Notes: generated by a model from the letters alone, not told the origin. DNA of 64,000 nt from Plectosphaerella cucumerina (GCA_020746995.1 JAGPXD010000003.1:3410001-3474000); one strand, 5' to 3'. Positions 9,745-22,563 are shown, numbered from the stretch's first letter. Numbers and translations are program-made.

Positions 9745-11883
9745 TCAAGAATAAGAGAACATGTTCTGCGGGGCAATGCTGTCGTCGTTGACAAGCGAGT
9801 TCCAATCCAGCTCGGTCAGCTGCTCATCATACCAACCGAACAAGTCCAAACCACCGTCGCCAACCGAGGGCGTCCGGATGGTGGACCCGTCCACCTTTTC
9901 CGTGACAGCGTGGAACAGGGCCGCGACAATGTCTGCCCCCCGATCGGTCTCGCGCATCCAGGGCTTCATCTCTGAGAAGAGCTCCAGCGCCTTGTTCAGG
10001 CTAACCCAGCAGGCGGCGATGCTCTCGGACGACGCGCCGGGCTGCTGCCGTGCCGTCTCCAGGGCAATGGCGAGGAGCGGTACCATGCAGGCCTGGAACA
10101 GGTACCAGGCCGAGTTCCAGACGTGGACGCGGTTCGGGGTCCAATGGAGGGTGATGGCATCGATGGCCTCGCACGCCACGGTGCGGCAGATGGCGACAAT
10201 GTCTTCCTCCGCTGGGGCAGAGCTGCCTTTGGTATCGTCGTGCGCAGCGTAGAGGAGGAAGCAGCGCGAAAGGATCAGTCGCGCGTTGAGGTAGCGATTT
10301 CTCAGGAACTCTCGAGCGACCACCATCCGCGGTTGGGCGGAGGTGGAAGACCGCAGCGGTTCGGGGAGGCCGTCGTGCCAGTCCTGCAGCTCTTGGTCGA
10401 GAGCCTGGGCCTCGGTAATGCTGATGCGGGCAGACTGCGCGAATCGGTGCTGGATGCGGTTGCAGATGAGACAGAACTGGCTGCTCGCTCGTAACGACGC
10501 CGCAAAGTGGTCGTCTGGTGCCAGGAGACTGGGGAGATGTGTGTCCATAGTGCTGCTGTCCCAGCGGCCGCATGTTGGCCGCCCCAGGGTCATGCTTGCC
10601 CAGGTGTCTAGGCAGAACAGGCTCCACCACGTCCGTCTCCGAAGTTCACTGTGGCTGGCCTGTTTTTGGGCAGACTCTGGGCTCTGGTGCTCGTTCCGGC
10701 GCGGGAGAGACTCGCGGTGAAGACCAAGTGCGATAGCGACGCGCTGGGCAGCGCCGAGGACGGCGTAGGCCATATTAGGCGAGTTTTTGTAGTGGAGATA
10801 GTACCCTCCCAGAAGGCAGAGAGCCTGCAGGCTCTCTAGATTACCAGAGCCGAGAGAGTCTAGGTCCAGATACACGCGAGCCTGTTTGTAGTAATGCAGG
10901 TGGAGGGTATCGCTGCCTGAAGCAATGGATCCCAGGGTGAGAACCATGTTGAGTAGGGCCATCCACGAGCCGTCCTCCCGTGACCCCGCCGCGTACGTCG
11001 CCCGAAAGTCGTCCTCGTTGAAGAGTGGAGTAATGCCATGGATATTTTCGAAGTAGAAATCGACGCACCGCTGCTCTCTCAATGGGTTCGGTACAGCGGC
11101 GTTGATAAATGCGAGCGGCATTGACGGCTGAGGAAAGCTGCCGGGACCGCCGTTCCAGGACTTGGCCTGCTCGACGATGTGCTGTTTTGCCGAGGGGCAG
11201 AGGCGGAAGAGGGCCCTCAGCACAGCGCTCATGGAGGTGACGCCCAGATAAGAGCGACGGTGCTTGTCGGTGGCGAGGCTGATGGCGTTGATGTCGTCGC
11301 TGGCGCCCAATGGCGCGGGTTTGGGGGCCAATTCGTCCCATCGTCTCTCATGCTCCTCCTCGCCATTTTCCGACACGGCGGTCGAGTCGTCTGGCAACCG
11401 AGGGCTTTCCGGCTCCGGCTGCATCCCGGAAGGAGGGTCGTTGGGCGCAGCAAGAACCATGCCCTCGTCCGGAGATGGCTGCTGAGCCAGCAGGGCGAGG
11501 AGCTCTGGGCGTTTCTTGGCCGTGAGCTCGGCAATGGCGGTGCCAGGAAACAGCAGATGGAGGATACGCCCCTGTGCCTCGACGCGCTCCACGGCCTGCT
11601 CGTAGGCTCTATACGCGGAAACTCTTATCAGCATAGGCCCATGACTATCTTACAGGAAGACCCACGTTCTGCTGGCGGCCTGGCGCTTGCTGCGCTGCTT
11701 GTAGACGCAGGCATCGGGGATTTTGTAGTACCAGCAGCTGCCGCAGGGGAAGGCGCCGTCGCACTTGACCTTACGTCTGGTGCACTCGGAACATGACTTG
11801 TTCAACTTGCGCATGGGGGCCTGCGGCTGGTTCTGGGCCGCCGCCTGCTCCGCCTCGTGGCGGCTGTTGAAGGTGTGGTACAT
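9745..11883 (-). CDS. Zn2Cys6 transcription factor with fungal_trans domain
   Basis: Two exons, 11883-11666 and 11608-9745, give 693 residues. Exon 1 contains the zinc cluster C-x2-C-x6-C-x5-C-x2-C-x8-C near residues 31-60 followed by a basic stretch (KQRSKRQ). The long second exon contains the middle homology region, with VDFYFENIHGITPLFNEDDF and the RRRTWWSLFCLDTWASMTLGRP block typical of these regulators. The 57-bp intron has a GTGGGT donor and a CTGAT branch site; it joins the zinc cluster to the linker in frame. A longer open frame runs upstream to 12246, but the stretch before 11883 is not protein-like. The gene is divergent from a SulP transporter 1.1 kb away. Targets are unknown. Confidence 0.87.
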
Positions 11884-12965
11884 GGCGGCGAAGGAGACAT
11901 GAAGAACCGAAGTTGTCTCAATGGGGAAGAGATGCGTCGTGGGTGGTGAAAGCTGCCCGGGTTCCAAGCTTTCAGTTTCCAGTGGCTGGAGAGGGGGAAG
12001 TTTGGGGTAACTGCGGGTCGCGGGGCGTGAGGTTCGACCGGGGAAGCACCAGACAGTGTGGGATGATCCAGCAGCCCCTTTGGCCTTGAATCCTTCCAGG
12101 TTGATGCCTTTGATGTCCGTCACAGCAGCTGGCAACAGACGTGCATTTTTGCATCCAAAGGTTGCCATTCTTTCTCCTCCGCCTCGCCTCGGGCATCCCA
12201 CGTGGTGGCATCGGCCATCCCACTGGCGTCCCAGCCGATCGGCCAAGAAGGGACTGCTTCTGGCCCAAGAATGATAATCTTAGTCATTCACCGACTTCTC
12301 AAGGCCTCGGCCACGATTCGTGACACATCCGACAGTTGAAGTTGGTGATGAGCAAGGCGCGGGCATGGACGTTGACACAGAAGATGAGGATGCATCGCGA
12401 GCACACATTCCACCGTATGCTGTCCTGATAGTGCACTAATCTTAGCCTCCCGTAATGGAAATGAATCGACTGGACAGGGGGTTCGAGTCGACCGCCAATC
12501 AGAGGACTGATTAAAACCGCCCAATCGTCGGCGGGGCACATTTGGGGCACATTTGGGGGGTCTCGGCCTGCAGCGTGCCGCAACACGGCGCACGCAAGCA
12601 CGGCAAGGCAAGGCAGGCACACGGGCCGTCAATTGATGTCACCCGGACCCTGGCACCTGCCTCGAGTCCCATGTTGACTTGCAATTCTCGAGTCGGGCCT
12701 CGTCAGTCCCTCCAGTCTCCTCCTCCACATCCTCCGAGTCCGTTCCCCTCTCTTGGCCTTGCCCAGCATCGCCGTCTTCTCGTTTCTCTCCCAGGCCTTG
12801 TGTTTTCGTCATTTGGCTGGCAAGCACCTACCGTTGTACCGACTTCCCACCTCCGACATCCCTCCCGCCCACCGCCGCCAGCCGACCGCCTCGCCTTGAC
12901 GATCCCTCCCGAACCCGCACCCTGCCGCATGCCTCGTCACCCTCGCGGTGAAGCATAGCAGCATC
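11884..12965. other. Divergent intergenic region between regulator and SulP transporter
   Basis: No gene is supported in this 1.08-kb stretch. The 350 bases before 12966 are pyrimidine-rich (many TCC and CTC runs), which looks like the transcribed 5' leader of the transporter gene. Several short open frames here are low-complexity shadows. Confidence 0.5.
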
Positions 12966-15372
12966 ATGCCTCACCAGCCGACTGGCTCCGGGGGCCACCA
13001 CCCGAGCAGGCCCAGCAAGCCCAGCACCCTGCGCAATACGTACACCGCCGGTACGTCGACGCCGCCGAACGCCGAGCAAGCCTCCCTCGACGATGAAGAA
13101 GGCGACACCGAGTTCCCCAGACCTTCCACCGCCAACACCCCAGCCGGCTCCAGCGCCCCCTCGCGCCCGCCGCCGCCCCAAGCCACCGAGTCCACCGGTC
13201 TTCTCCAGAACGTCCTTCGCGAACATGCACACGAGGGGCCTTGCGGCCATGGCACCTTCTCCCCGAGACCTCAGAGCCCCGTCGCCAGCTTCGCGAGCAC
13301 CGATGCGGATACGGCCTCCATGTCGGACAACCGCCTGGTCGATACCGTCATCAACACCATCACCCGCAGTGACAACTGGAAGAAGAGCTGGTCGAGGAGT
13401 GTCATGTCCCGCAGCATGAACAACTCAGATGCCCTCGCCGAGCAGGCTGGCTTCAAGGCCAATGCCACCATGTACCTCTCCTACTACCTCCCCTTCATGA
13501 CCTGGGTGCCCCAGTACAGGTGGTCCTACCTCAAGGGCGACTTTGTCTCTGCCCTGACCGTCGCCTCGGTCTATCTTCCCATGGTCCTGTCCTATGCCGA
13601 GAACCTGGCCCATGTCCCGCCCATTCACGGCCTATACGCCTTTGTCATCAACCCGCTGATTTATGCTCTGCTTGGAAGTTGCCCGCAGATGGTTGTCGGC
13701 CCTGAGGCTGCCGGCTCCCTGCTGGTCGGCTCCGTCGTCAAGAGCAGCATCGACCCTGGCGAGGAGGACGACGACATGCTGCACGCAAGGATCTGCGGTG
13801 TCGTGGGTGGCATGGCGGGCGCCGTCATTCTGCTCGCCGGTCTCGCGCGCCTCGGCTTCCTGGACAGCGTCCTCAGTCGGCCGTTCCTGCGCGGCTTCAT
13901 CTCCGCCATTGGTTTCGTCATTGCCGTCGACCAGCTCATCCCCGAGCTCGGTCTGGCCAGGTACGCCGCCGAGACGGGTGTCAGCCACGGCAGCAGTGTC
14001 GACAAGATTGAGTTCATCGTCCGAAACCTCGGCCGTGCCCATAAACTCACAGTCATCGTGGCTGCTGTCAGCTTCGTCCTCATGCTCGTAATGCGCGAGC
14101 TCAAGAAGCGCTTGCAGCCGCGCCACAACTGGGTCGCCTACATCCCCGACCGCTTTCTCATCGTCGTCATCTCCATCATCCTGTCGTGGCAGCTCGACTG
14201 GGAGCACCAGGGCGTTCACGTCCTCGGCAAGGTCGAGGCCACGTCCGGCCACCTCTTCACCTTCCGCTGGCCCTTCCAGCTGTCGCAGATGGACATCATT
14301 CGCGACTCCATGGGCACCTCGTTCCTCATCGCGCTGCTCGGCTTCTTCGAGTCGTCCGTTGCCGCAAAGAGCCTTGGCGGATCTGACAGCATTCAAGGGA
14401 TGCAGCTCAGTCCGAACCGGGAGCTTGTTGCGCTCGGCACCGCCAACGTCCTGGGCGCCTGCTTCATGAGCTTGCCCGCTTTTGGAGGATATGCCAGGAG
14501 CAAGCTGAACAAGTCCACGGGCGGAAAGAGTCCCATGAGCTCCATCTTCCTCAGCCTCATTGCTCTCATGGCCATCTTCTTCCTGCTGCCGCCCCTGTAC
14601 TACCTGCCTGTAAGTATCTGATGTCTACGCCTCTGATTCCCAATGCTGACTCTCCCAGAAACCTGTCCTGTCTTCCATGATTTCGGTTGTCGCTTGGTCG
14701 CTCCTCGAGGAGGCGCCACATGACATTGCCTTTTTCATCCAGATCCGCGGCTGGAGCGAGCTTGCCCTCATGGCCATCATCTTCCTGGCGACCATCTTCT
14801 ACTCCCTGACCCTAGGCATGGCCATTGGTGTCGGCCTCTCGATGCTCCAGGTCATCCGCCACTCGACACGCCCGCGCATCCAGATTCTGGGTCGCATCCC
14901 CGATACGAACCGTTTCGAGAACGCCGAAGCGAACCCCGAGAACCTCGAGTTCTTCGACGGATGCCTCATCGTTAAGATCCCTGAGCCCTTGACTTTTGCC
15001 AACACGGGTGAGCTCAAGACCCGCCTGCGTCGGCTGGAGCTCTACGGCACGAACATGGCTCACCCTGCGCTGCCGAGGCTGCGGCACGAGGAGAGCAATC
15101 GCAACATCATCTTCGATATCCATGGTGTCACGTCACTGGATGGCTCCGGCACACAGGTCCTCAAAGAAATTGTCGAGGAGTACTGCACTCGTGGCGTTCG
15201 CGTCTTCTTTAGCCGCGTACCCCGCAGCAAGAAGCACCCTGTTCGCCGGCTCATGCAGCAGTCGGGCATCGTCGATCTCGTCGGTGGCGAGAGCCAGTTC
15301 GTCAGCGACGTCCAGGAGGCCCTCAAGATGACCGAATACGAGCAGGGCGTGGCGAACATCAGGACGCCGTAG
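12966..15372 (+). CDS. SulP/SLC26-family anion transporter with STAS domain
   Basis: Exons 12966-14609 and 14659-15372, separated by a 49-bp GTAAGT intron, give 785 residues. The first 150 residues are a hydrophilic Pro/Ser-rich N-terminal tail. The membrane core of about 10-14 segments begins near residue 160, with the SulP signature region LTVASVYLPMVLSYAENLA and PQMVVGPEAAGSLLVG. The last 170 residues form a cytosolic STAS domain (NIIFDIHGVTSLDGSGTQVL). Family members move sulfate, other anions or, in the yeast vacuolar branch, amino acids. The serine/proline tail and overall length resemble the yeast YPR003C/YGR125W branch more than plasma-membrane sulfate permeases, so sulfate is not certain as the substrate. 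The upstream GTG at 12948 was rejected because it is not an ATG. Confidence 0.88.
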
Positions 15373-16581
15373 GAGGGGTCGGCGAACCCACCACAAGAGC
15401 GAGAGAGTTGGATATCCAGCATTGGGCATTTTGCATGAGACGAGACCATATTGGCGGGCGTTTGGGCTATTTCGTACAATCTGTTTCCACGGGCGATGCA
15501 TCGGGATGCGATTTTGCCTTGCCAAAGGCCCGCTCCCACGAGTCCAGAAGGGGCTCTCTAGAAGATTATACTACGCATTGCTTCTTACCCTTGCTGTCTC
15601 GTCAAACTTGAAGCCGACAAGACCGCTGACAAACATTCCTCATAGTCACGACTCCATACGCGACGATGAGTTCACGGGCCAGCAGACAAGGCTATTCTGA
15701 CCACCATTTACGAAGGCCGCACTCCACCTTGCACCAGCGCAGGAGAGTCACGGGCTGAAGTCGACGGCAACACCGGAAGCTTATGAGCTGATTTGCTTGG
15801 CGTGAGGATGACCGGCAAGGCTGAAGCCGCGGGTATGTGAGCTTCGACATCCCAAGCCAGCATCATTTCTCGATCCTTCAGCGACAGGGCTATTGTCAGG
15901 TAATTATGGGATGAACCCCGCAAGGCCACCAACAGGATTCCTGACGTGGCCGGCCTAACGGCCGGGATGGAGATGTCCCGCGCACAGCCGGCCGGCGTTT
16001 GGGTGGCGCAGGCTCTGGGCACGCAGCTTGAAGAAGCTTGTGACAGGGGACATGGCTCGTCCAGGTGGCCCTAGCGCTTACGGCCCACGATCCATCCGGA
16101 CCTCCGCCCACTGCAAATCTGCGGCCGAGTCTGCTGCTGTTGGCCGGCCGAGCGAGATGAGCTTGGAGTCAGCCCTAAAGCCCAGTTCTATTTCCGTTGC
16201 GGACATTTCAGTCAGCCACTTTTTGACCTGTGCTGTCATGTTGGTCGACCGCGAACCCCTGGCGGCGACCCGATATGGCCTCTTTTCTCGAGGGCGCAGC
16301 TTCCGTCGGCCGGCCGACTGAACACCGCAGCGGTGAGGGTGCAACATGTCTTGATGGGTTTTTTTTAGAGCATCATCATTTCCGGGGGAGATGAGGCTGG
16401 GAGATGGCATCTACATAAACCGAAATGTTTCCTGCGAAACAAATGGAAACGAAACATCTTCATCACACTCATCTCACTCTCAACACTACACACTCACATC
16501 TCACTTCCACTTCAACAACACATTCTCACGACATCTTCACCATCTGAACATCAACACATCGCTAGAACAACAGCACTCAAG
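15373..16581. other. Intergenic, transporter 3' flank and cupin promoter
   Basis: The 1.2-kb gap has no supported gene. The last 140 bases before 16582 are CA/TC-rich with repeated CACTCTCA-like blocks, typical of the 5' leader of a highly expressed fungal gene. GGCCGGC-type GC palindromes occur around 15951-15993 and 16142-16148. Confidence 0.45.
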
Positions 16582-17379
16582 ATGCACTCCTCGTCCCTCC
16601 TCTCCACCCTCCTTCTGGCGGCCGGCGCCTTGGCCGTGCCCATGAAGTCTGAGCCCCGCGACACCTCCTCCATCGACGACGTCCTTCCTCCCGTCGTCCC
16701 CATCAACACCCGCGGCGCCAACCAAGAGCTCATCACCAAGCTCCTCACCGCTCCTACTCAACGCGAGCGCGTCAAGATCCTCGACCAGCCCGGCGACTTC
16801 GTCTTTGACTTCAACGACCGCGATGTCCCCGGCTCCGAGTCCGAGGGCAAGGGCGGCTTCTCCACCTCGGCCACCGCCCGCACCTTCCCGGCCCTCATCG
16901 GCAACGGCGCCGGCATGACCCTCGGCTTCCTCGGCCCCTGCGGCATGAACACCGCCCACGTCCACCCCCGCGCCACCGAGCTCAACGTCGTCGTCAAGGG
17001 CCGCCTCGTCACAAACTTCATCGTCGAGAACGGCCTGCCCCTCATCTCCAACACCATGAGCCTCTACCAGATGAGCGTCTTCCCCCAGGGCGCCATCCAC
17101 CAGGAATACAACCCCGACTGCGAGGACACCGTCTTCGTCGCCGGCTTCAACGACCCCGACCCCGGTGTCGAGCAGGTCGCCCAGGCCTTCTTCGCCCTCA
17201 ACCCCGACGTCGTCACTGCCACTCTTGGAGGTGTCACCACCCTTGACGGAAAGGACATTGAGAGCTTCCGCGAGCACATCCCCGCCAACGTCGCCCTTGG
17301 CATCGATGCCTGCCTGGCCAAGTGTGGCCTCAAGCGCAATGCTAAGCGCAGCGACTTCTTCCTTCCTCCTCAGGTTTAA
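16582..17379 (+). CDS. Secreted spherulin-like (germin-type) cupin
   Basis: A single exon encodes 265 residues. Residues 1-19 form a signal peptide (SSLLSTLLLAAGALAVP). The bicupin-type barrel has both germin boxes: HVHPRATELNVVVKG supplies two metal-binding histidines and a glutamate, and FPQGAIHQEYNP supplies the last histidine. Spherulin-1A/germin proteins are secreted metal-binding proteins; some are oxalate oxidases or superoxide dismutases, others only structural. Activity cannot be assigned here. The protein ends with a cysteine-containing, positively charged tail. Third positions are almost all C, stronger than in neighbouring genes, which suggests high expression. It is convergent with the endoglucanase gene at 17981-19243. 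Confidence 0.87.
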   Translation: MHSSSLLSTLLLAAGALAVPMKSEPRDTSSIDDVLPPVVPINTRGANQELITKLLTAPTQRERVKILDQPGDFVFDFNDRDVPGSESEGKGGFSTSATARTFPALIGNGAGMTLGFLGPCGMNTAHVHPRATELNVVVKGRLVTNFIVENGLPLISNTMSLYQMSVFPQGAIHQEYNPDCEDTVFVAGFNDPDPGVEQVAQAFFALNPDVVTATLGGVTTLDGKDIESFREHIPANVALGIDACLAKCGLKRNAKRSDFFLPPQV

Positions 17380-17980
17380 GGGAATGCATCTGGAGCGATT
17401 TGAGCATTCTCAAGGGCATAGCGTTTTATTTCTGCTTCTTGTTTGGGGTATTGTTTGGGCTGCATAGCGATGGAAGGCATAGCGAGGTGTGCATTTCTCA
17501 CGGCGGCGTCGGATTGGGGGTATTTGGGCATCATTCCTTTCAGCGTGCATACGCATTGGTAGAGCATTATGGGTAGATTTGTTTTAGATTGCCATCATGG
17601 TCTCTTTAGCCTCTAGTTGGAGTACAGACTGCTTTCTCATTTCATCATCCACTGCCCGCTGAGCCGTCTTGAAACACTTGACTTACACTGCCTCTAAAGC
17701 ACAAGTGACCGCAACTTCGCTCGACCAAGGACATTGATGCTCTTCTTGGAATAAGACTTGGGCGATAATATGTACATTTGACTATCGCAGGTCATGTGTA
17801 GGTAAAAAAAGCTATGTACTGGTTTCTCCTCTCTCACTTCCCCCCCTTTTGCCCCGACAAACCACCTATCATGCGCCAAGCCACCACGGGCAGTATGTAC
17901 ACCTCCCCACGCCCAGAGAATCTACCTCCCAACGTCAAAGTGACATCAACGGGAAGCTACGCGCCCAACGGTTTGTCCGC
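17380..17980. other. Convergent 3' intergenic region
   Basis: This 601-bp region lies between the ends of the cupin and endoglucanase genes. It contains AT-richer sequence suited to 3' untranslated regions and no coding signal. Confidence 0.5.
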
Positions 17981-19243
17981 TTAGACGATGTACTGCTTGA
18001 GCAGCGAGTTGTAGTTGACGTAGCCCGTACCACTGGGAGGCTCGAAGCTGTACATGTAGTCGGCCCACCAGGGACCGGCAGCCCACCACAGGAAGCCCCT
18101 CCAGACGTCCTTGTTGGCGGCCAGGTGGTCGAGCAGGCCGGTGACGGCGGTGCGGCAGGTGGGGTTGGCGCCGCCGGCGAACTCGCCGAGGATGCCGACC
18201 TTCTTGTTCGCGCGGAGCCAGTTGGTGGCGGCGATGAGGCGCTCGCGGCCGATGGTGCCGGAGACGCAGTTGGGGCTGGTGCCGGACGAGTCCGAGTCGA
18301 GGTACTGGTGCATCTGGTAGACGATCTTGTTGAGGGGGTCGACGAGGTTCTTCATGTTGTCGTTGACGTCGGGCCAGCTCCAGGCGCCGGACCACTGGTT
18401 GCCCTCGACGAAGATGGTCTGCTGGGCGCCGGCGGCGCGGATGCCGTCGATGGCGGCCTGGTTGAGCTGGAGGACGAGGTTCTGGTCCATGGTGTGGTAC
18501 TCGTTGTTGGTGTCGAAGACGACGCGGGGGTTGGAGGCGAACTGGGTGGCCACGTTGCGCCACCAGGTGCGGAAGTCGGCGGTGCTGGTGATGACGTTGC
18601 CGAAGTAGCGGCCGTAGTTGTGGGGGTCGAGCACCGCGATGCCGCCGCTGTTGGTGATGTGGTTGACCGCGTCGGTCAGGTTGCGGAGGTAGGCCGCGTC
18701 GAAGGAGCCAGTGAGGGTGGACTGGGTAAGGCGCTCCATTTTGAACTGGACGCGGAACGTGTTGTAGCCATCACGGCGGAGGGTCTTGGGAGGGAGTCAG
18801 CCATGAAAATATTAGGAGGTAAGGCTAGAGGTACTCACCGAGACAGCCGCAGGGTCAGGGAAGATGAAGTGCTTGCCCCATTGACCGGGCAGGGTGCCCT
18901 CTCCGAACTCGCCGCCGGACTCGTTGACACCGTACCACTCGAAAGATCCGGGAACGGAGGTCGGGCTGGAGCCACTGCTAGAGGTCGTGACGCGAGTCGA
19001 CGTCTGCAGGGTCGTCGCCGACGAGGTGGTGGACGGCCTGGCGCTCGAGGTCGTGGTGGTCGACGCAGGGGGAGGGGGAGCAGAGCCGGGGAGGCACTGA
19101 GAGTACCACGGGTTTGAGAAAGTGCAAGTGTATCCAGCAACGCAGGTGGTCGCGCCACTCCATCCCTGACCACCACACTGACCCCAGGCGCCGGACTGGG
19201 CGAGAGCACCGCCGGTGAGGGCGGCAACGGTGAGAAGCTTCAT
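17981..19243 (-). CDS. GH5 endo-beta-1,4-glucanase with N-terminal CBM1
   Basis: Exons 19243-18839 and 18784-17981, with a 54-bp GTGAGT intron, give 402 residues. Residues 1-16 are a signal peptide. A CBM1 cellulose-binding module follows (QCGGQGWSGATTC, four cysteines and aromatic residues), then a Ser/Thr/Pro linker to about residue 98, then the catalytic domain. The acid/base glutamate lies in DTNNEYH and the nucleophile glutamate in LGEFAGG; LDPHNYGRY is also typical of the fungal GH5 endoglucanase II group. The protein should be secreted and cut internal bonds of cellulose. A TATA box lies about 100 bp upstream. The 422-residue open frame on the other strand is a codon-bias shadow. Confidence 0.95.
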
Positions 19244-21004
19244 GATGCTGTTCCTGGTCTGAGACTCTGTCGATACTGTTCTCTGGAGAGCGAGCTGTAC
19301 GAGGGAGGAAACGCCAAGCTTGGCCGCCGGGGCGCTCTCCTATATAGCCCCTGAAAGGTGCCCATTCCTGATGGCAGTGACAAGGCCAACGCCCGCATCT
19401 GACCACTTCAATTTGTTCTCGGCCGTCTGATCCGAGGGTATACGTGCCTCATCCCGGACCTCATCTATCCACAGAGCACGCAACAGGCATGGTGGTCCAC
19501 TCGACGACTGGTGTCACGATGGCAAGCGGCGGTAGCACTCCGCCCAGGCAGGGTTGCGCGCCGTCACATGAGGGTCAAGGCACGGGAGAAGGGAGATGAT
19601 TCCTGCTTTGAGCGCGGCTGTCCAGGGACCGCCAATCTGCTCTTGGTGCGCGAGTCGGACGCCGTCGTGGGGCGTCGGTGTTGCGCGGTCGATGCGGCTC
19701 GGACGCTGTGTCTCCGAAGGCGCCGAATCGGCAAGGCGCCCCGGACAGCCTTGGCCCGAGGAGGTGTTTCGACAAGGCCGATGTCCCGAGAGTTCTGAGT
19801 AGTGAGAAAGCCGGCTCTCGCGGCGGTTTCAAGCTTTGTGGATTGTGGGTGGACAGGGAATCTGGGGAAGCGAGCCGTGGCGCCCTTTGACGGGACGTCG
19901 TGGGGTGGTGGTCGGGGGGATCGCGGCGTGCCGAGCGCGTCGGGCGGTTGCATTCGCAATTCGGGACTATATTGTACGAGTTCGAGCCTCTCGAGCGTGC
20001 ATAGAGAGATGTCAACGGACTGATGAGAGTGCTCGATGTCTTGGCCCAGGCGCGGGTGGTGGGTAACGATGTTTGGTCCCGAAGGCGGGCCATGGCGTCC
20101 GCTGTAACATGGCAGGAACCAAGACATATTGTGAGCAAGTAATATGCCGGACCAGAGTTGCCATCGAGTGGTCGTCATGGCCGTGGCTACCGACGCCGCG
20201 ATGAGACTTGGGGGAGACGACACATCAGCCTGGTATTCTCGCAGCATCTTTGGGTGTCCGGGAAGATGGCCAACCGCGGAGATGCAGGGATCACTCTCAG
20301 GTGTTCAGGTGAGGACAGGTCGTTGTAAACTGCCAAAAGTTCGAGGACAATCTAGCATCTTGGCGGTATTCTGCCGAATATCCGAGTTCGATGTGAGAGA
20401 CGTTGATAAAGCAGTCGACGAGATGGTCAGCCCGGCATTTGCATCTTGCGAGAGGGTGAGACATGGTGTTTGATGATGGTCATGAGTCGCACAAAATAAG
20501 TAGTGGAAGCATCGGGTGGGTAATGTGAGACATTGAAAACTCCTATGTCACGGCTGGCGCTGTGACAACGTTCCTGCAAAGCAGGTCTGAATGGTTGCAA
20601 GTTGGAGAGTTCACGATGAAGCCAACAGACAATTGGAATGCAAGAAAGGGAGAGAACGCTTAAGAGCAAGATGAGCCCCGCCAAGCAGATACTTCGGCGT
20701 CAGCATCCCCACGTACGCCCTTCTATCCGATCAGGCCATAATCGGGGCCTGCCCCGCGCCAGCACTCCGGGTGCTGTGGATCACCTCAAGTCGGCACGGC
20801 CACGTCTTTCCCTGTTGGGCAACTCGCCTCGCCTCCACTTGCTCCAGCCAAGGCCTCGTTGACAGCAAAGGTCGCAGTGGGGATCAAAATCTCTCCCACG
20901 AAACGTCAAGTCCAACCGACTCGATCTTTCACCCTCTAACCGCGAAACCCAAACCACCCACCTTGACACATCGTCATCCCTCCCCCTCCCCTCCCCCCGC
21001 CAAC
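19244..21004. other. Long intergenic region, endoglucanase and MetAP2 promoters
   Basis: This 1.76-kb region holds the TATA box of the endoglucanase gene at 19341-19347 and, at the right end, the C/T-rich leader of the MetAP2 gene. A 227-codon open frame on the minus strand (19564-20247) shows no domain or compositional sign of coding. Nothing else was identified. Confidence 0.45.
19341..19347 (-). promoter_or_regulatory. TATA box of the endoglucanase gene
   Basis: CTATATA on the minus strand lies about 98 bp upstream of the ATG at 19243, the expected place for a strongly regulated cellulase gene. Confidence 0.6.
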
Positions 21005-22563
21005 ATGGCTGCACAAGCACCCACCGAGGCTCTGAAGGAGCTCAAAGGTACCGGTCCCTACCATCATATCGCCGTTGCCGCCCGCCCGCCCCCTCCGCCC
21101 GCACTCCCGCACGCCTCGAGGTTGCTGACAATCACCCCTCCTCCTAGTGGGAGACGCTGCCGCGCCGCCAAACGGCAAGCCCGCGCCCAACGGCGACGCG
21201 GCCGACCACGACAGCGACGACTCGGACGACGAGGCGGACGCCGACGCCGCTGCGCCCGGTGCCGCTGAGGGCGCCGCCAAGAAGAAGAAGAAGAAGAACA
21301 AGAAAAAGAAGAAGAAGAAGGCCGCGGCCACCTCCCAGTCCGACCCCCCGCGGGTGCCCGTGTCGCAACTCTTCACCGGCAAGCCCTACCCCGTCGGCGA
21401 GGAGGTTGAGTACCGCGACGACAACAGGTACCGCACCACCGACGAGGAGAAGCGCCACCTCGACAACCTCAACAGCGACTTCCTGACCGACTACCGCGAG
21501 GCCGCCGAGATCCACCGACAGGTCCGCGGCTGGGCCCAGAAGAACATCCGCCCTGGCCAGACCCTGACCGAGATCGCCGAAGGCATCGAGGATGGCGTGC
21601 GCGCCCTGACCGGCCACTCGGGCCTCGAAGAGGGCGATGCCCTCAAGGGCGGCATGGGCTTCCCCTGCGGTCTCAGTTTGAACCACTGCGCCGCCCACTA
21701 CACCCCCAACGCCGGCAACAAGATGGTCCTCGGCCAGGAGGACGTCATGAAGGTCGATTTCGGTGTCCACGTCAACGGTCGTATCGTCGACAGCGCCTTC
21801 ACCCTCGCCTTCGAGCCCAAGTACGATAACCTGCTGGCCGCCGTAAAGGATGCCACGAACGCCGGTATCAAGGAGGCCGGCATTGACGTGCGCGTCGGCG
21901 ACATTGGCGGCGTCATCCAGGAGGTCATGGAGAGCTACGAGTGCGAGATCAACGGCACCACATATCCCATCAAGTCTATCCGCAACCTCAACGGCCACAC
22001 CATCGAGCGCTACAGCATCCACGGCACCAAGAGCGTGCCCATCGTCAAGAGCAACGACACGACAAAGATGGAGGAGGGCGACGTCTTCGCCGTCGAGACG
22101 TTTGGCAGCACCGGAAACGGCTACGTCCGCGACGACATGGAGGTCTCCCACTACGCCCGCCGTGGCGACTCGTCCGCCCCGCTGCGCCTCGATTCGGCCA
22201 AGAAGCTGCTCAACGTCATCAACAAGAACTTCGGCACCCTGCCCTTCTGCAGGCGGTACCTCGACAGGCTCGGCCAGGAGAAGTACCTGCTAGGCGTGCG
22301 TGCCCTGCCCCCGTCCTCCTATCTCCTTGGTTCCAATCACTGACAGCATCCCAGCTGAACAACCTCGTCGCCAACGGCATCGTCGAGGCCTACCCGCCCC
22401 TGTGCGACAAGAAGGGCTCTTACACCGCCCAGTTCGAACATGTTCGTCCCCGCAAACACGCCCTTCTCCGATGGAAGCCAAGCACTGACACACCCCACCC
22501 CCGCAGACCATCCTCATCCGCCCCACCGTAAAGGAGGTCATCAGTCGCGGCGACGACTACTAG
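21005..22563 (+). CDS. MAP2: Methionine aminopeptidase 2
   Basis: Four exons (21005-21047, 21148-22295, 22355-22441, 22507-22563) join to 444 residues, the usual MetAP2 length. The enzyme removes the initiator methionine from nascent proteins at the ribosome. Seen: an acidic stretch and then a lysine block near residue 55 (KKKKKKNKKKKKKK), the eukaryotic type-2 N-terminal feature. The catalytic domain has the five metal ligands: Asp in KVDFGVH, Asp in IVDSAF, His in NLNGHTIERYSIH, Glu in FAVETFGS and Glu in AQFEH next to the last splice site. The substrate-pocket His is in NHCAAHYT, the histidine that fumagillin attacks in this family. Introns 2 and 3 use GTGCGT and GTTCGT donors; they are needed to reach the fifth ligand and the TILIRPT ending. 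Confidence 0.96.

Noticed and set aside
17849..19117. 422-codon open frame on the plus strand
   Set aside because: Antisense to the GH5-CBM1 gene; low-complexity Val/Gly/Asp/Glu composition caused by strong third-position C/G bias.
19564..20247. 227-codon open frame on the minus strand in a long intergenic region
   Set aside because: Pro/Arg/Ser-rich, overlapped by other open frames on both strands and without any motif.
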